This document shows, in pieces, positions 32,120 to 32,814 of a DNA stretch of 32,814 nucleotides. Both the position numbers and the translations under genes were made by a program. Source of the stretch: Lachnospiraceae bacterium (lineage in GTDB: Bacteria > Bacillota > Clostridia > Lachnospirales > Lachnospiraceae); contig SVFS01000025.1 of assembly GCA_015056725.1 (NCBI GenBank), positions 1-32,814 on the forward strand. The letters run 5' to 3'. The first letter of the stretch is position 1, and the number at the start of each line of letters is the position of its first letter. A model generated the notes under the pieces. It searched no databases. It saw nothing but the letters and a program-made list of their open reading frames with translations, and was not told where the DNA came from.

Positions 32120-32551
32120 TTACAGCTTTGCGATTTCATTTTCATCTGCAAGATGAATGCCATTTGCTTTGAACGCTTTTTTTGCTTTGTCCATTTCTTC
32201 TACTTTGACAATCATGTATGCAAGTTCGCTCTTCTTCGCAAAGAATGCATATGCATAATCCATACCGATTCCTTCATTCGAAAGAACAGATACGATTTTC
32301 GCAATACTTCCCGGTTTATCTTCGCCGGCTACTGCAAGTACATCTGTTACGGAATAAATAAATCCATTGTCCTTTAACGCATTTCCTGCCTTAAAAACAT
32401 CATCTACCATCAGACGTAAAATACCAAAATCTGATGTTTCAGCGATGGAAAGTGCACGAATATTTACATCTGCCTGCGCAAGCAAATCTGTAATAGTTGC
32501 CAATCCGCCAATTTTATTTTCTACGAATACGGAAATCTGTTTTACTGTCAT
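32120..32551 (-). CDS. Tandem ACT-domain protein
   Basis: A 143-residue protein made of two ACT domains (about residues 3-68: QISVFVENKIGGLATITDLL; about 70-140: VLAVAGEDKPGSIAKIVSVL). It has no enzyme or DNA-binding part. ACT pairs of this type are often encoded directly after phenylacetate/aryl-acid CoA ligase genes, as here, and may sense an aromatic or branched amino acid. The ATG at 32551 is chosen because GGAGGGAGC precedes it; a longer frame of 38 residues overlaps the ligase gene. It is 13 bp downstream of the ligase stop and ends at a terminator. Confidence 0.88.
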   Translation of the reverse strand: MTVKQISVFVENKIGGLATITDLLAQADVNIRALSIAETSDFGILRLMVDDVFKAGNALKDNGFIYSVTDVLAVAGEDKPGSIAKIVSVLSNEGIGMDYAYAFFAKKSELAYMIVKVEEMDKAKKAFKANGIHLADENEIAKL

Positions 32552-32564
32552 ATCCTGCTCCCTC

Positions 32565-32814
32565 CTAATCATATAATTTACGTTTATCGATAACTCTGAC
32601 TGCCTTACCTTCACTTCTTGTAATGGATTTCGGCGATACCAGATGAACGTTTGCCTGAATACCAAGCATTGACTTTAATGCTCCTACAAGCTGTTTTTCT
32701 TTCTTAGATACTTTTGCAAGATTATCTGAGAACATTTCCTGAGACATTTCTACATTGATATCAAATGTATCTGTGTTATTAACTCTGTCTACGATAATCT
32801 GATAGTTCGGTGTC
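32565..32814 (-). CDS. paaK: Phenylacetate-CoA ligase, partial (5' end outside window)
   Basis: Eighty-two C-terminal residues are visible, beginning TPNYQIIVDRVNNTDTFDIN and ending RSEGKAVRVIDKRKLYD. This is the characteristic C-terminal domain of PaaK-type AMP-forming ligases; the SITRSEGKAVRVIDKR segment is strongly conserved. The enzyme activates aryl acids such as phenylacetate with ATP and CoA. In Clostridia such genes often lie beside indolepyruvate:ferredoxin oxidoreductase, which would be beyond the window if present. It is followed in the same transcript by the tandem ACT protein, 13 bp on. Confidence 0.92.
   Translation of the reverse strand, partial: TPNYQIIVDRVNNTDTFDINVEMSQEMFSDNLAKVSKKEKQLVGALKSMLGIQANVHLVSPKSITRSEGKAVRVIDKRKLYD

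Overview
The window is a gene-dense, AT-rich stretch of a Gram-positive, strictly anaerobic Firmicute, most likely a member of the Lachnospiraceae (Clostridia). The evidence is AGGAGG-type ribosome sites throughout, a class III (oxygen-sensitive) ribonucleotide reductase, a split transketolase, an ApgM-like homoserine kinase in a threonine operon, and a C-terminally extended membrane-anchored sigma factor. Nearly all genes are on the minus strand. Only the AraC regulator (1822-2691) and a hybrid histidine kinase (23776-26022) are on the plus strand. Genus assignment is inference; no rRNA or tRNA gene was seen.

Layout. (1) 1-1529: gmd and the start of fcl, the two steps from GDP-mannose to GDP-L-fucose, read away from a divergent AraC-type regulator. 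(2) 2744-5113: a LacI-type regulator with its own promoter and an apparent self-operator, and an MFS exporter whose upstream region carries repeated operator-like boxes. (3) 5383-9709: a threonine/aspartate-family operon in the order ACT/HTH regulator (ThrR/PheB-like), homoserine dehydrogenase, ApgM-type proposed homoserine kinase, aspartate kinase. It starts from a promoter overlaid by a 17-bp perfect palindrome and ends at a long hairpin terminator. (4) 10054-11584: a DUF6033-like protein of unknown function and a UPF0340 (YwlG) protein, separated by what looks like a relic of an insertion-sequence end. (5) 11694-14802: glyA and the two transketolase subunits, one-carbon and pentose metabolism. 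(6) 14979-18956: a WYL-domain regulator next to nrdD, and a YjjG-type nucleotidase. (7) 19047-23595: a 52-residue membrane protein with its own promoter and terminator, then (reading in transcription order) an operon of an LRR protein, purine nucleoside phosphorylase, cytidine deaminase, a membrane-anchored MutS-like ATPase and RNase HI. (8) 23776-26022: a hybrid sensor kinase, divergent from the LRR operon. (9) 26091-30717: a cluster of five genes encoding an RDD membrane protein, a DUF4145-like protein with two C-terminal membrane helices, a 50-residue protein, an ECF-type sigma factor fused to a transmembrane and an external domain, and an unknown protein with a Pro/Ser-rich tail. (10) 30801-32814: a secreted SH3b-transglutaminase protein, then an ACT-domain protein and the end of a phenylacetate-CoA ligase.

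How it works together. Most of the window is core metabolism: threonine synthesis, nucleoside salvage, deoxynucleotide synthesis, serine/glycine and pentose interconversion. The part most worth attention is the sigma-factor cluster. A sigma factor physically tethered to the membrane has no need of a separate anti-sigma factor, and it sits in one transcription unit with two other membrane proteins and an unrecognised 50-residue protein. Tandem-repeat tracts of different unit lengths (45, 24 and 15 bp) occur in three genes of this neighbourhood, which suggests envelope-exposed, length-variable linkers. Its target promoters cannot be deduced from the window.
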